A stretch of 40,987 nucleotides of DNA from an uncultured Saprospirales bacterium (GCA_937864265.1 CALMIR010000150.1:1-40987); one strand, 5' to 3'. Counted from the first letter of the stretch, positions 7,025 through 14,839 are shown. Numbers and translations are program-made. The notes: generated by a model from the letters alone, not told the origin.

Positions 7025-8464
7025 TCAGGGCTTGCACTCCTCCAGCAACCAAAACTTATTGATGACGTTATCCGTTTTTCGGATTTGAGCTGCCAGATCG
7101 TTGAGTTTATCCGCCAGCGCTTGCCGAGAAAAGGTAGAGGCATGGTGTTTGAGCGACACCAGTTTTTTGGTGAAGCGCAGGAAATTGGTATAGCCTCTTT
7201 TTTGTTCGCCCGACATTTTTCGGTTGCGGATGATGTAAATTCGGAACGTTTCGATCAAGGAAAGCAAGGCTTCCGTATCTTTCAGTGCGAAGTAAGTATT
7301 GATGAGCAAAAACGTAGTACCTAGGTGATAGCGGACATCGGTAAATTGAACAAGCAGCAGGTAGGAAAGGGCCTCATTGTATTCTTTTTTGTTGTAATAA
7401 AAATTACCGAGGTTGTAGTTGTAGGCGTTTTCGCGTTTAGCAGGCGATAATTTGTCTTTGTAATCGTTTAAAAAGCGCTCCGTCCAGTCAAATTCTTTCA
7501 AATTGCCGCCCAGGGTTGCTATATTTTTATAATCCCATTCCGAAATCATATCGTTGTTGAGCAAAAGCCCCCGCCGCAAGCCTTGCCGATAGAGCTGCAA
7601 CAGTTCCCTATGGTATTCGCTTTTGCCGAGGTTGATCATTCGGATACAATAGTTATTGGAAAAACCATAGAGGTCCCTCAATTCTGCCGAGGAAAATTTT
7701 TCGGCTTCTTTTTCCAGCAGTTGTTTCATCACTTGAAAATGCTCCGGGTTATTTTCATCTGTGTGGCTTTTCAAGCTTTTATAATATAGAACAATGGATT
7801 TCTCCGATTCAAATTGATGCCAGTTTCGCTCTACATAGCTGAGCAATTCTTCAAACATGGAAAATTCATAGCTGGTATTCATCATCAGAATATTGGCCGT
7901 GAGGTGGCAGCAATTCTTTAATTTTTCCAGAATGTAGTATTTATCCAGGCTATCCAACATGCGCTGAAAGGTATCTGTAGCGGTCCGGTCGATGTATTGA
8001 GCACCATAATAACCGAGTAGGAAGCTCATGCGGTAGTTGGCGTAATAAAAATTGGCATCGTGAATTGGCGTAGCTTCCAGTTTTTTATGAAGTTGCTTTC
8101 CGCGATTGGTCAGCACATCAAATTGACTTTTTTCAAAGGCCATTTCCAAAGCGCCTATCGGTTCCATAAATGGGGATTTTTCAACATATTGATAGGCTAA
8201 AAATTTGTGGAATAGCTTTTTGAGGTTAGACATCAAGTTGTACATCTGCTGTTCATCAAATTTTGCGCCCGGAAACAGCTTATTGTACAAGTGTTCTTTT
8301 TCCAAATACTTGGCATCGGCATCCAGGTATTCTATGATCCAATCCAGCAATTGAAGCGTTGACTCATGTTGGTTAAAATAAGGCGATGCAACAAACTGCT
8401 GAAAACGTTCCCGGTCTTTTGACGATAACTCTTTGATCTGTCTGACTAGCCTGCTGTTATACAT
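7025..8464 (-). CDS. Uncharacterised helical (TPR-like) protein
   Basis: A 479-residue protein I recognise only as a Saprospiria/Bacteroidota hypothetical type. It starts with a conserved-looking segment (LVRQIKELSSKDRERFQQFV, then SPYFNQHESTLQLLDWI), and the rest is almost all amphipathic helix with spaced aromatic residues, as in TPR or similar helical repeats. There is no signal peptide or membrane span, so it is probably cytoplasmic. It ends 59 bases before the glycosidase start on the same strand, so the two may be co-transcribed, though that is not evidence of shared function. Start 8464 (MYNSRL) is preferred over the in-frame 8539 because the extension is hydrophobic and a promoter-like GATATTTG (- strand, 8537-8544) lies at its beginning. 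No function is proposed. Confidence 0.8.
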   Translation of the reverse strand: MYNSRLVRQIKELSSKDRERFQQFVASPYFNQHESTLQLLDWIIEYLDADAKYLEKEHLYNKLFPGAKFDEQQMYNLMSNLKKLFHKFLAYQYVEKSPFMEPIGALEMAFEKSQFDVLTNRGKQLHKKLEATPIHDANFYYANYRMSFLLGYYGAQYIDRTATDTFQRMLDSLDKYYILEKLKNCCHLTANILMMNTSYEFSMFEELLSYVERNWHQFESEKSIVLYYKSLKSHTDENNPEHFQVMKQLLEKEAEKFSSAELRDLYGFSNNYCIRMINLGKSEYHRELLQLYRQGLRRGLLLNNDMISEWDYKNIATLGGNLKEFDWTERFLNDYKDKLSPAKRENAYNYNLGNFYYNKKEYNEALSYLLLVQFTDVRYHLGTTFLLINTYFALKDTEALLSLIETFRIYIIRNRKMSGEQKRGYTNFLRFTKKLVSLKHHASTFSRQALADKLNDLAAQIRKTDNVINKFWLLEECKP

Positions 8465-8582
8465 GATTCCAGAAACTTTTAAAATGTAGAATCTAAATAA
8501 ATTGAAAATAAACGGGTTGCATGTAGGAAGCAAGGGCAAATATCCTCAGAAATCTGATAAATTGTACTATTCTGCACTGGTT

Positions 8583-8875
8583 TTTAGCCTCAAATTTGTA
8601 CCGTCTTCACGATGAAACACTATACACAATTTTATCTCTGCAAAACCGATTCTTAAAGCGTGACTCATAAACTATACTCAGCAAGATTGTAATTCCACGT
8701 TAAAACCGGAGGCCCGGCCTTTTGCCAAGGGCATTAAACAAGTATCGCAAACATTTAAACACATTACAAAACTACAATTAGGCGGGCCTCGCCAGTAGCC
8801 TTTGGGTTACCAAACCAATTTCAAACTATTGGGTCACGAAAATAAAGGGCGCTGTTTTTAAACAGCGCCCTTTTT
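8583..8875 (+). ncRNA. Candidate structured non-coding transcript 1
   Basis: Bounded upstream by a weak promoter-like CAAATTTG (8591-8598, one mismatch to TAnnTTTG) and downstream by a strong terminator (8844-8875). Inside, GAGGCCCG (8709-8716) pairs exactly with CGGGCCTC (8783-8790) and the helix can extend by three pairs after a bulge (8718-8720 with 8780-8782). A single long irregular helix enclosing an A-rich open region recalls 6S-like RNAs, but I see no diagnostic sequence. Hypothesis only. Confidence 0.25.
8844..8875 (+). terminator. Rho-independent terminator, bidirectional
   Basis: Perfect 14-bp stem (8844-8857 with 8860-8873; core AAAGGGCGCTGTTT) followed on the + strand by a T tract to 8875. 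The A run before the stem makes it usable on the - strand too. Confidence 0.75.
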
Positions 8876-9011
8876 AAGTATAGCCTTACAAAACTCTCCA
8901 ATATTATAATTTCAGATAATATCAGATTAAGGATTATACGATCCTGTCGTAGGATTGTTTCATTTTTTTGGTAGAAAAAAAAGTTCATGCAGGATTTTTT
9001 TTCAAAAAATG

Positions 9012-9045
9012 ATGCCTCAAACCCGTTTTTGAGGCATTTTTTTTT
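9012..9045 (+). terminator. Rho-independent terminator
   Basis: 10-bp stem (9012-9021 with 9028-9037; core TGCCTCAAA) with loop CCCGTT and a run of nine T residues to 9045 on the + strand. Strong by eye, yet no + strand gene lies within the preceding 500 bases. Confidence 0.75.
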
Positions 9046-9200
9046 CAGAAATACCCAAATATTAGTTTGAAAAAAATATATCAAAAATCAGAATCGGCGG
9101 AGAGATAAAACGTTAACAGATTGAATATTAAGCAGTTTTAAAAAATGGATGGGTTTTCAGAAAACCAGTAATCTATGAAAATGTACTTACGTAGCGCTGG

Positions 9201-9496
9201 ATTTAGGCCGACATTTGTATCGTAATCAGTTGGAAATGGAAAGTGAGAGAAAGAAATGAGGAACAACTGAAAACACAAAGTTAAGGAATACGAAACACTA
9301 CCAACAAATTATAATCCAAATTTTTTTCAAAATCGTATTCCATTGACAACAACGACAATTGTAATCCCACGAATGCATTTATAATCTCATGAATTTTTTT
9401 TCGGGGGTTTCGACGGAAATCCCCACATTTTGGTATGTAGATAGCCTCTCAAAGCTCTTTTGGAGACCGGTCAGCGCAACTGACCGGTTTTTTTTT
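9201..9496 (+). ncRNA. Candidate non-coding transcript 2 (upstream of rpe)
   Basis: Begins near a promoter-like GACATTTG (9210-9217, one mismatch to TAnnTTTG) and ends at the strong terminator 9466-9496. GGAATACGA (9285-9293) pairs exactly with TCGTATTCC (9333-9341). No ORF with coding character is present. Alternatively this is an rpe leader with an attenuator, but rpe has its own promoter after the terminator. Hypothesis only. Confidence 0.25.
9466..9496 (+). terminator. Rho-independent terminator just upstream of rpe
   Basis: Perfect 8-bp stem ACCGGTCA (9466-9473) with TGACCGGT (9481-9488), loop of 7 and a T run through 9496. It isolates rpe from upstream transcription. Confidence 0.8.
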
Positions 9497-9511
9497 GTCC
9501 CTACCCTTGCT

Positions 9512-9519
9512 TACCTTTG
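9512..9519 (+). promoter_or_regulatory. TAnnTTTG -7 element of rpe (possibly leaderless transcript)
   Basis: TACCTTTG ends only 5 bases before the rpe ATG at 9525. A start about 6-7 bases downstream of the element would fall at or next to the A of the ATG, so the mRNA may be leaderless. Confidence 0.5.
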
Positions 9520-9524
9520 TTTGC

Positions 9525-10199
9525 ATGAAACATTTAGTTGCACCTTCTTTACTGGCAGCGGATTTCACCAAGATGGCCGATGAAGTTACAATGGTTAACG
9601 AAAGTTTGGCCGATTGGTTGCATTTCGACGTGATGGATGGCCGTTTTGTGCCCAATATCACCTTTGGTCTGCCCATACTTGAGGCCGTTAAGCGCTTGTC
9701 AACCAGGCCAATAGATGTCCACTTGATGATCGTAGAACCGGAAAAATACATTGATGCCTTCCGAGAAGCAGGCGCCGACAATATCAGTGTGCATTATGAA
9801 GCATGCCCTCATTTGCACCGGGTGATCCATCAGATCAAAGAAAGCGGTGCCCGCGCAGGAGTCGCACTCAACCCCCATACTCCTGTTGAATTACTAGAAG
9901 ATGTGTTGGAAGATATTGACCTGGTGTGCCTGATGTCGGTCAATCCCGGCTTTGGCGGGCAAAAATTCATCTACCAGACCATCCCAAAAATCAAGCGCCT
10001 CAAAGACATGATCACTATTAGGAACACAGGCACTAAAATTGAAATTGATGGCGGGGTGGGGCTTCAAAATGCCCAACAACTGTTACAAGCCGGAGCCGAT
10101 GTACTGGTAGCCGGCAACAGCGTCTTCAAATCAACTGATCCCATTCAAACCATCCGCCAAATGAAAGAATTGGGCAGAGAGGTGTTGAAATTTGCCTGA
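9525..10199 (+). CDS. rpe: Ribulose-phosphate 3-epimerase
   Basis: A 224-residue cytoplasmic TIM-barrel enzyme interconverting D-ribulose 5-phosphate and D-xylulose 5-phosphate in the pentose phosphate pathway. Family motifs in order: APSLLAADF near the N-terminus (catalytic Ser region), WLHFDVMDGRFVPNITFG (metal-binding His and catalytic Asp), VHLMIVEPEKYI, HYEAC, LMSVNPGFGGQKFI, EIDGGV (second catalytic Asp) and AGADVLVAGNSVF (phosphate-binding). The length is standard. The start is set at 9525 because the residues before it in the open frame lie within the terminator and promoter. It is followed 84 bases later by a TonB-dependent receptor, with no clear functional link. Confidence 0.97.
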   Translation: MKHLVAPSLLAADFTKMADEVTMVNESLADWLHFDVMDGRFVPNITFGLPILEAVKRLSTRPIDVHLMIVEPEKYIDAFREAGADNISVHYEACPHLHRVIHQIKESGARAGVALNPHTPVELLEDVLEDIDLVCLMSVNPGFGGQKFIYQTIPKIKRLKDMITIRNTGTKIEIDGGVGLQNAQQLLQAGADVLVAGNSVFKSTDPIQTIRQMKELGREVLKFA

Positions 10200-10283
10200 A
10201 ACCGCGCTGCCCTGCTAAGGCAGGATTAACAAAACCGACATACCAACAAATTCAATCATACGTTCAACATCAAAACACTTCAC

Positions 10284-12818
10284 ATGCGCTATCTCTGGTT
10301 GGTACCCTTTTTCCTATTAAGGGGAGCCATCTTGGCACAAGATGGTTCTACCGCTACAGTAACAGGAATGGTTACAGATGGTATCAGCAACCAGCCGGTT
10401 GAATTGGTTACTGTTTATATAGAAGGCAGCAACACCGCTACGGAAACAGGCGTCAATGGCCGATACAGCATAGCTGTCCCCGCTAACCAAACCTTTAATT
10501 TGATATTTACCCGTATCGGTTACCAGGAAGCCAAAGCGGCCATCAACCCCATGCCTGCCCGCAGCGCTCGCCAGATCGACGTATCCCTGGCGCCTGCCAA
10601 CTCTGGTCTGGAAGTCATCGTGCGCGAAAGCAAGCTAGAAGATGGCGGCCTCATTCGGGAAAGTACGGAGCAACTCAAATTATTACCTACCACCACCGGC
10701 AACCTGGAAAGTATTTTGCCCCATATTGCTCTGGGGGTCAGCAGCGGATCGGGCGGCGAACTGAGTTCGCAGTACAACGTTAGGGGGGGCAACTACGACG
10801 AAAATTTATTGTATGTCAATGATTTTGAAATATACCGCCCCCAACTCATCCGCGCAGGCCAGCAGGAAGGGCTTACTTTTCCCAATATCGACCTCATCCG
10901 GGATTTATCCTTTTCCTCGGGCGGCTTTGAAGCCCGCTATGGCGATAAGCTTTCTAGCGTATTGGACATCAAATACAAAAGGCCGGATAGCCTCCGTGCT
11001 TCCTTCGGCATGAGTTTCCTGGGTGGCTCAGCACATATAGAAGGCAGTACGCAATTGGGAAAAGACAGCTACCGCAAGTTGCGCTATCTAGCCGGGGCGC
11101 GCTATAAGACAACCCGTTACTTACTGGGTACCCTAGACGTCAGTGGAGAATATACGCCCAACTTTTCCGATGTGCAAGCCTATATCACTTATGATATTAA
11201 CCGGGATTGGCAATTGGGCTTTATGGGCAATTACAACCGAAGTGTTTATCAGTTCATACCGGCAGAACGCAGTACGGCCTTGGGGCTGATTAATTTTGCC
11301 CTGGAATTGTTCAGCGTTTTTGAAGGCCAGGAAATTGACGATTTTACGACTTCCATGGGCGGCGTTTCCCTGACTTATCTGCCAGATAAAAAGCGCAATC
11401 CGTATTTCCTGAAATTTTTAGGTTCGGCTTTTCGCAGCGATGAAAACGAGCGCATCGACATCATCGGTCGGTATAGCCTGCGTCAGATAGAATCGGATAT
11501 AGGCAGTGACAATTTTGGCGAGGTGTTGTCCGAGTTAGGAACGGGTACCCAGCATCAATTTGTCCGTAATTTCCTCAATATCAACGTGACCAATATCGAA
11601 CATAAAGGCGGCATCGAACTCCAAAAATACCACGAAGACCAAGAAGTGAGCAGCAGCCACTTTTTTCAATGGAGTGTAAAAGCCCAGCAGGAAAGCTTCG
11701 ACGACTTTATCAATGAATGGGAACGCCTGGACTCCGCCGGATATTCGCTGCCCTACGACCCGGAAGAGGTGGAACTACTAAGCGTATTGAAAACCAGAAA
11801 TCAGATCAGCTCCAACCGATTTACAGCATACATCCAGGATACCTACACTTTCCGTCGCGAAAGCAAAGGAGAGCTGCGACTTTCGGGCGGTGTCAGGGCA
11901 GCCTATTGGGATTTGAACGACGAATTGCTGTTTTCACCTCGTGTGCAGTTGTTGTACAAGCCCCTTTCGGGAAAAAATGACGTCTCCTGGCGATTGGCTG
12001 GCGGCTATTACTTCCAGCAACCATTTTACCGAGAAATGCGCGGCTTTGACGGCTCAATTAATACCGACCTGGAAGCGCAAAAATCCATCCATGTGGTAGG
12101 CGGGCTTACCTACGATTTTTATATGGGGCGGCGCAATCCTAAAAAATTTCGCTTCATTACCGAGGTGTATTACAAGCGCCTGTGGGATGTTGTTTCCTAT
12201 GAAATAGAAAATGTGCGCATTCGCTATTCCGGTCAGAACGATGCGCAGGGGTATGTAACGGGCTTGGATTTGCGGCTCAATGGAGAGTTTGTGCCCGGCG
12301 CGGAATCCTGGATCAACCTGTCCTTTTTGCGGGCAAGAGAAGCCCTGGACGGCATCGACCACAAAGTACGTGAATTGGGGCAGGCAGAAGGCCAAATCGT
12401 CAAAGATGTGCCCAGACCTACCGATCAATTGTTCACCCTGGCTTTGTTTTTTCAGGATTATCTGCCCAAAAACGAGAATTTCAAAATGCACCTCAATTTC
12501 ACCGTTGGCTCCGGCCTGCCATTTGGGGTACAGGGCAACAATCGGGAGTTTCGCAATACCTACCGGTTTTCGCCCTACCATCGGGTGGACATTGGCTTTT
12601 CTTTGCTCTTATGGGAGCGCAGCCGCTTGAATGAGCGCCCCAAACATTTGTTGCGTTTCAGCGAATCTACCTGGCTCAGCCTGGAGGTTTTTAACCTGAT
12701 GCAGGTGCAAAATCAGGCGGGCAATACTTGGATCAAAACCATTTTCTTGCAACAGTATGCCATCCCGAATTACCTGACATCTCGGAGGATTAATTTGCGC
12801 TTGAGGATGGATTTTTAA
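10284..12818 (+). CDS. TonB-dependent receptor with CarboxypepD_reg-like domain
   Basis: An 844-residue outer-membrane transporter. A signal peptide (about 1-18, cleavage after LAQ) precedes a carboxypeptidase-regulatory-like beta-sandwich (about 25-105: GMVTDGISNQPVELVTVYIE and onward), the plug domain (about 125-235: GGELSSQYNVRGGNYDENLL, then NDFEIYRP and SFSSGGFEARYGDKLSSVL), and a C-terminal beta-barrel ending in Phe (LRLRMDF), as outer-membrane proteins do. It imports a substrate using TonB energy; the substrate cannot be named and there is no SusD-like partner next to it. It is shorter than SusC-type receptors (about 1000 residues) and resembles the general outer-membrane receptor group. 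A dispersed repeat copy follows 44 bases after its stop. Confidence 0.93.
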   Translation: MRYLWLVPFFLLRGAILAQDGSTATVTGMVTDGISNQPVELVTVYIEGSNTATETGVNGRYSIAVPANQTFNLIFTRIGYQEAKAAINPMPARSARQIDVSLAPANSGLEVIVRESKLEDGGLIRESTEQLKLLPTTTGNLESILPHIALGVSSGSGGELSSQYNVRGGNYDENLLYVNDFEIYRPQLIRAGQQEGLTFPNIDLIRDLSFSSGGFEARYGDKLSSVLDIKYKRPDSLRASFGMSFLGGSAHIEGSTQLGKDSYRKLRYLAGARYKTTRYLLGTLDVSGEYTPNFSDVQAYITYDINRDWQLGFMGNYNRSVYQFIPAERSTALGLINFALELFSVFEGQEIDDFTTSMGGVSLTYLPDKKRNPYFLKFLGSAFRSDENERIDIIGRYSLRQIESDIGSDNFGEVLSELGTGTQHQFVRNFLNINVTNIEHKGGIELQKYHEDQEVSSSHFFQWSVKAQQESFDDFINEWERLDSAGYSLPYDPEEVELLSVLKTRNQISSNRFTAYIQDTYTFRRESKGELRLSGGVRAAYWDLNDELLFSPRVQLLYKPLSGKNDVSWRLAGGYYFQQPFYREMRGFDGSINTDLEAQKSIHVVGGLTYDFYMGRRNPKKFRFITEVYYKRLWDVVSYEIENVRIRYSGQNDAQGYVTGLDLRLNGEFVPGAESWINLSFLRAREALDGIDHKVRELGQAEGQIVKDVPRPTDQLFTLALFFQDYLPKNENFKMHLNFTVGSGLPFGVQGNNREFRNTYRFSPYHRVDIGFSLLLWERSRLNERPKHLLRFSESTWLSLEVFNLMQVQNQAGNTWIKTIFLQQYAIPNYLTSRRINLRLRMDF

Positions 12819-12861
12819 GAAAATTACTTTTAAAGATCATCGATTCTTTCGTTATATATTA

Positions 12862-12974
12862 GCGTGCAAAAAATTACTTTCCGATTGATCAAAGTCCTTA
12901 CCCTAGCGGACACACTTAAAATGAACCGTTTAGCCCACTAGGGTAAGGACAAATCGGAAAGTAAATTTTTCTGC
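12862..12974 (-). repeat. Dispersed 113-bp inverted-repeat element, copy 1
   Basis: A near-perfect long palindrome between the TonB receptor and the small membrane protein gene. Its inner arms GTCCTTACCCTAG / CTAGGGTAAGGAC and outer arms ACTTTCCGATT / AATCGGAAAGT match base for base. Its reverse complement aligns over its whole length with copies at 16632-16743 and 32639-32751. A further AGCGTGCAAAA, like the element's own end, recurs at 12981-12991. It has no coding content; it could be a miniature (non-autonomous) element or a structured RNA. Confidence 0.8.
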
Positions 12975-12995
12975 GTTAGTAGCGTGCAAAACTTA

Positions 12996-13163
12996 ATGCG
13001 TAAGATCATTATGGCTCAGAAAAAAGTCTTATCACGTTGGAGTTGGTTCTGGATGATTGTCGTTTTTTTAATCCTCTTGTACATCGTACTGGAAAAATTT
13101 GGCATCCATCTGGTTTATCGCACCGAAAAAGAAGAACTTATTGAACACCCGCATTGGGATTAA
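12996..13163 (+). CDS. Small single-span membrane protein
   Basis: A 55-codon frame (MRKIIMAQKK to EHPHWD). An alternative start at 13011 (MAQKKVLSRW) gives 50 residues and is perhaps more natural. A basic N-terminus leads into one hydrophobic span (WFWMIVVFLILLYIVL, about residues 17-32), then a short charged tail. The 'positive inside, one span, acidic tail' shape and a usable ATG make it a plausible gene. I do not recognise the family. It lies between repeat copy 1 and a 13-bp inverted repeat (13172-13222) that could end its transcript. Confidence 0.5.
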   Translation: MRKIIMAQKKVLSRWSWFWMIVVFLILLYIVLEKFGIHLVYRTEKEELIEHPHWD

Positions 13164-13171
13164 TGCTAGTC

Positions 13172-13222
13172 GTCCCGATAGGTTGAAATGGGCTTCCCTG
13201 AATAATCCTAACCTATCGGGAC
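13172..13222. terminator. 13-bp inverted repeat between convergent genes
   Basis: GTCCCGATAGGTT (13172-13184) pairs exactly with AACCTATCGGGAC (13210-13222) around a 25-base loop. It lies between the small + gene and the convergent - strand oxidoreductase. No T tract follows, so termination is possible but unproven. Confidence 0.4.
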
Positions 13223-13253
13223 AACAACAACTGTTAAGGCGTTGATCAAGGCA

Positions 13254-14609
13254 TCAACCCTTCAATTTCATATTCACTGGATCCCAATACACGACTTTTT
13301 CTCCAAAGTAGCTGTCGTTGCACAACAAAGCAGGTGCAGCAGCGCGGAAGCCAAAAACGGCATCTTCTACCGTTGGTTTTCCAGTGCGCAGGCCATAGAA
13401 GAAATTGCTGAAGTGATCGAAATGGGCGCCTTTATACCCTTCTTCCACGGTGTAATGCGCTTCTTGTGGAGGTAACATCTTTTTGCGGCTATCGCGGGCT
13501 TGGTCTAGTTCATTGCCTTTCGCGGTCAAAAAAGCATCCATAGGGTCGGAAGCCAGGTTTTTGCGCAGATACACGTCGTCCCAGGTGACATCCATGGCTC
13601 CTTCGCTGCCTACCATGCGCAAGTACGTGCTGCCAGAGGTGCCATCTACAAAATTGACGCGCAGCGATAGGTTGAAGGCAGGATGGGCTTCCGTTTCTGG
13701 ATAATCGAACATACCCAACAGCACATCGGGTACCTCCCGGCCATCTTTCCAATAGCGCAAGCCACCAGTAGCCATCACCTTATTGGGACCTTTTGAACTG
13801 GTAACAAAATGTAAGCTGGAAAACAAATGCACAAATAAATCGCCAGAAACCCCAGTGCCATAGTCGCGGTAATTGCGCCAGCGGAAAAAACGCAGCGGGT
13901 CAAAATCTCTTTTGGTGGTATTGGATACATAAGCATCCCAGTCCACCGTTTCCTTAGAGGCATCGTCGGGTATGGCGTATTGCCAAGCGCCGATGGGGGA
14001 GTTCCTGGCCCAAAAGCCTTCTGCATAAATCAATTGCCCAATGGCACCGGCTTCGTATAGTTCTTTGGCTTTTTCATTGCCCAAGGAGCTCACGCCCTGG
14101 CTGCCTACCTGATAAATGCGTCCGGTTTCTTGTTGCGCCTTCACCACCTCATGGCCTTCATCGATGTGGTGTACCATGGGTTTTTCACAATAAGCGCCTT
14201 TGCCGCTGCGCATGGCTTCGATGGATATTTGTTTGTGCCAGTGATCGGGCGTCGCTATGATCACCGCGTCAATATCCGGACGGCTTAATATTTCCTTGTA
14301 ATGACGGGTAGTAAAAAGGTCTTTTCCCCACCGTTCTTTGGCTTCTTTCAAGCGACCATCGTACAGATCGCATGCGGCTACCAGCTTAACACCTGGGATG
14401 CTCAATGCTGTTTTGGTGTCTTCAGTGCCCATACCACCCGCGCCGATAAGGGCGATTTGGATGTTGTCATTCGGGCTGAAATTAGTCTTTCTGAAAAGAT
14501 AAGAAGCGGGTGTTTCTGCTCGGAGCATCGGTAGGCTAGCTGCAGCTGCTGCGGCTCCTGCCAGCGATTTTTTGATGAAGTTTCTCCTGCTGGGTTGGTT
14601 ATTTTTCAT
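13254..14609 (-). CDS. Gfo/Idh/MocA-family oxidoreductase with Tat signal
   Basis: A 451-residue NAD(P)-dependent oxidoreductase of the Gfo/Idh/MocA family, probably periplasmic. The N-terminus has a twin-arginine signal (SRRNFIKKSLAGAAAAAASL, residues 7-26). The Rossmann domain follows (about 48-175) with IALIGAGGMGTEDTKTA, VIIATPDHWHKQI and the family's CEKPMVHHIDEG, whose Lys is part of the usual EKP catalytic motif. The C-terminal alpha/beta domain (about 190-420) includes the conserved DYGTGVSGDLFVH stretch. Bacteroidota carry many such exported paralogues, some removing terminal sugars by redox chemistry; the substrate is not predictable here. The ATG at 14609 is the natural start, as it places RR correctly. 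It is divergent from the flavoprotein gene at 14864. Confidence 0.93.
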   Translation of the reverse strand: MKNNQPSRRNFIKKSLAGAAAAAASLPMLRAETPASYLFRKTNFSPNDNIQIALIGAGGMGTEDTKTALSIPGVKLVAACDLYDGRLKEAKERWGKDLFTTRHYKEILSRPDIDAVIIATPDHWHKQISIEAMRSGKGAYCEKPMVHHIDEGHEVVKAQQETGRIYQVGSQGVSSLGNEKAKELYEAGAIGQLIYAEGFWARNSPIGAWQYAIPDDASKETVDWDAYVSNTTKRDFDPLRFFRWRNYRDYGTGVSGDLFVHLFSSLHFVTSSKGPNKVMATGGLRYWKDGREVPDVLLGMFDYPETEAHPAFNLSLRVNFVDGTSGSTYLRMVGSEGAMDVTWDDVYLRKNLASDPMDAFLTAKGNELDQARDSRKKMLPPQEAHYTVEEGYKGAHFDHFSNFFYGLRTGKPTVEDAVFGFRAAAPALLCNDSYFGEKVVYWDPVNMKLKG

Positions 14610-14748
14610 ACTGTTTTGTTGTTTTTTTCACGGCAATATAGCTATTCTGGGTGAAAAATGCAGCACAATTTCATACCCCATTATTATGGGGTTGGCAAAG
14701 GATAGAATTACTTCTACTTTTGTACCGGCTATTAATAACGCAAATTTA

Positions 14749-14771
14749 GTAACAGCATAAATCACTGTTAC
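14749..14771. promoter_or_regulatory. Inverted repeat GTAACAG-N9-CTGTTAC in divergent intergenic region
   Basis: Exact 7-bp arms (14749-14755 and 14765-14771) lie between the divergent oxidoreductase and flavoprotein genes. Spacing and symmetry would suit a dimeric regulator's operator. A second small palindrome, ACCCCAT-N4-ATGGGGT, lies at 14675-14692. No regulator is identified. Confidence 0.3.
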
Positions 14772-14788
14772 GTAAGGGGGAATCAATG

Positions 14789-14826
14789 GTACGCCCGCCG
14801 GATTTATCCGGGGGGCGTACGTTTTT
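14789..14826 (+). terminator. Rho-independent terminator upstream of the flavoprotein gene
   Basis: GTACGCCC (14789-14796) pairs with GGGCGTAC (14813-14820); after one mismatch, CCGGA pairs with TCCGG inside; TTTTT follows (14822-14826). No + strand gene precedes it, so it would end only a short transcript starting in the divergent region (a possible start is TACTTTTG near 14714). Confidence 0.6.
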
Positions 14827-14839
14827 AATAGGGGTTCGG

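Larger units (their letters stand above)
8465..9524. other. Gene-free kilobase rich in inverted repeats and terminators
   Basis: No convincing ORF in either strand: the one open frame here (- strand, 8821-9084) is low-complexity, Phe/Lys/Ile-rich and runs across two hairpin terminators. The stretch contains a distant perfect 8-bp pairing (8709-8716 with 8783-8790), a 9-bp pairing (9285-9293 with 9333-9341), a small hairpin near 9152-9166, and three rho-independent terminators listed separately. Two similar promoter-like blocks occur at about 8583-8604 and 9201-9222 (both end ATTTGTA(C/T)CGT), and a near-identical 13-mer (TTGTAATYCCACG) occurs at about 8687 and 9358. This arrangement would suit two tandem non-coding transcripts. 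Confidence 0.5.

Noticed and set aside
8821-9084. 87-codon - strand frame in the gene-free kilobase
   Set aside because: Low-complexity Phe/Lys/Ile composition and it crosses two strong terminator hairpins.
12054-12581. 175-codon open frame antisense to the TonB receptor
   Set aside because: No recognisable motif, and the opposite strand encodes an unmistakable receptor barrel.
10284-12818. TonB receptor as the missing partner of the FecI/FecR pair
   Set aside because: It is 5 kb away, separated by - strand genes and rpe; nothing in the sequence links the two.
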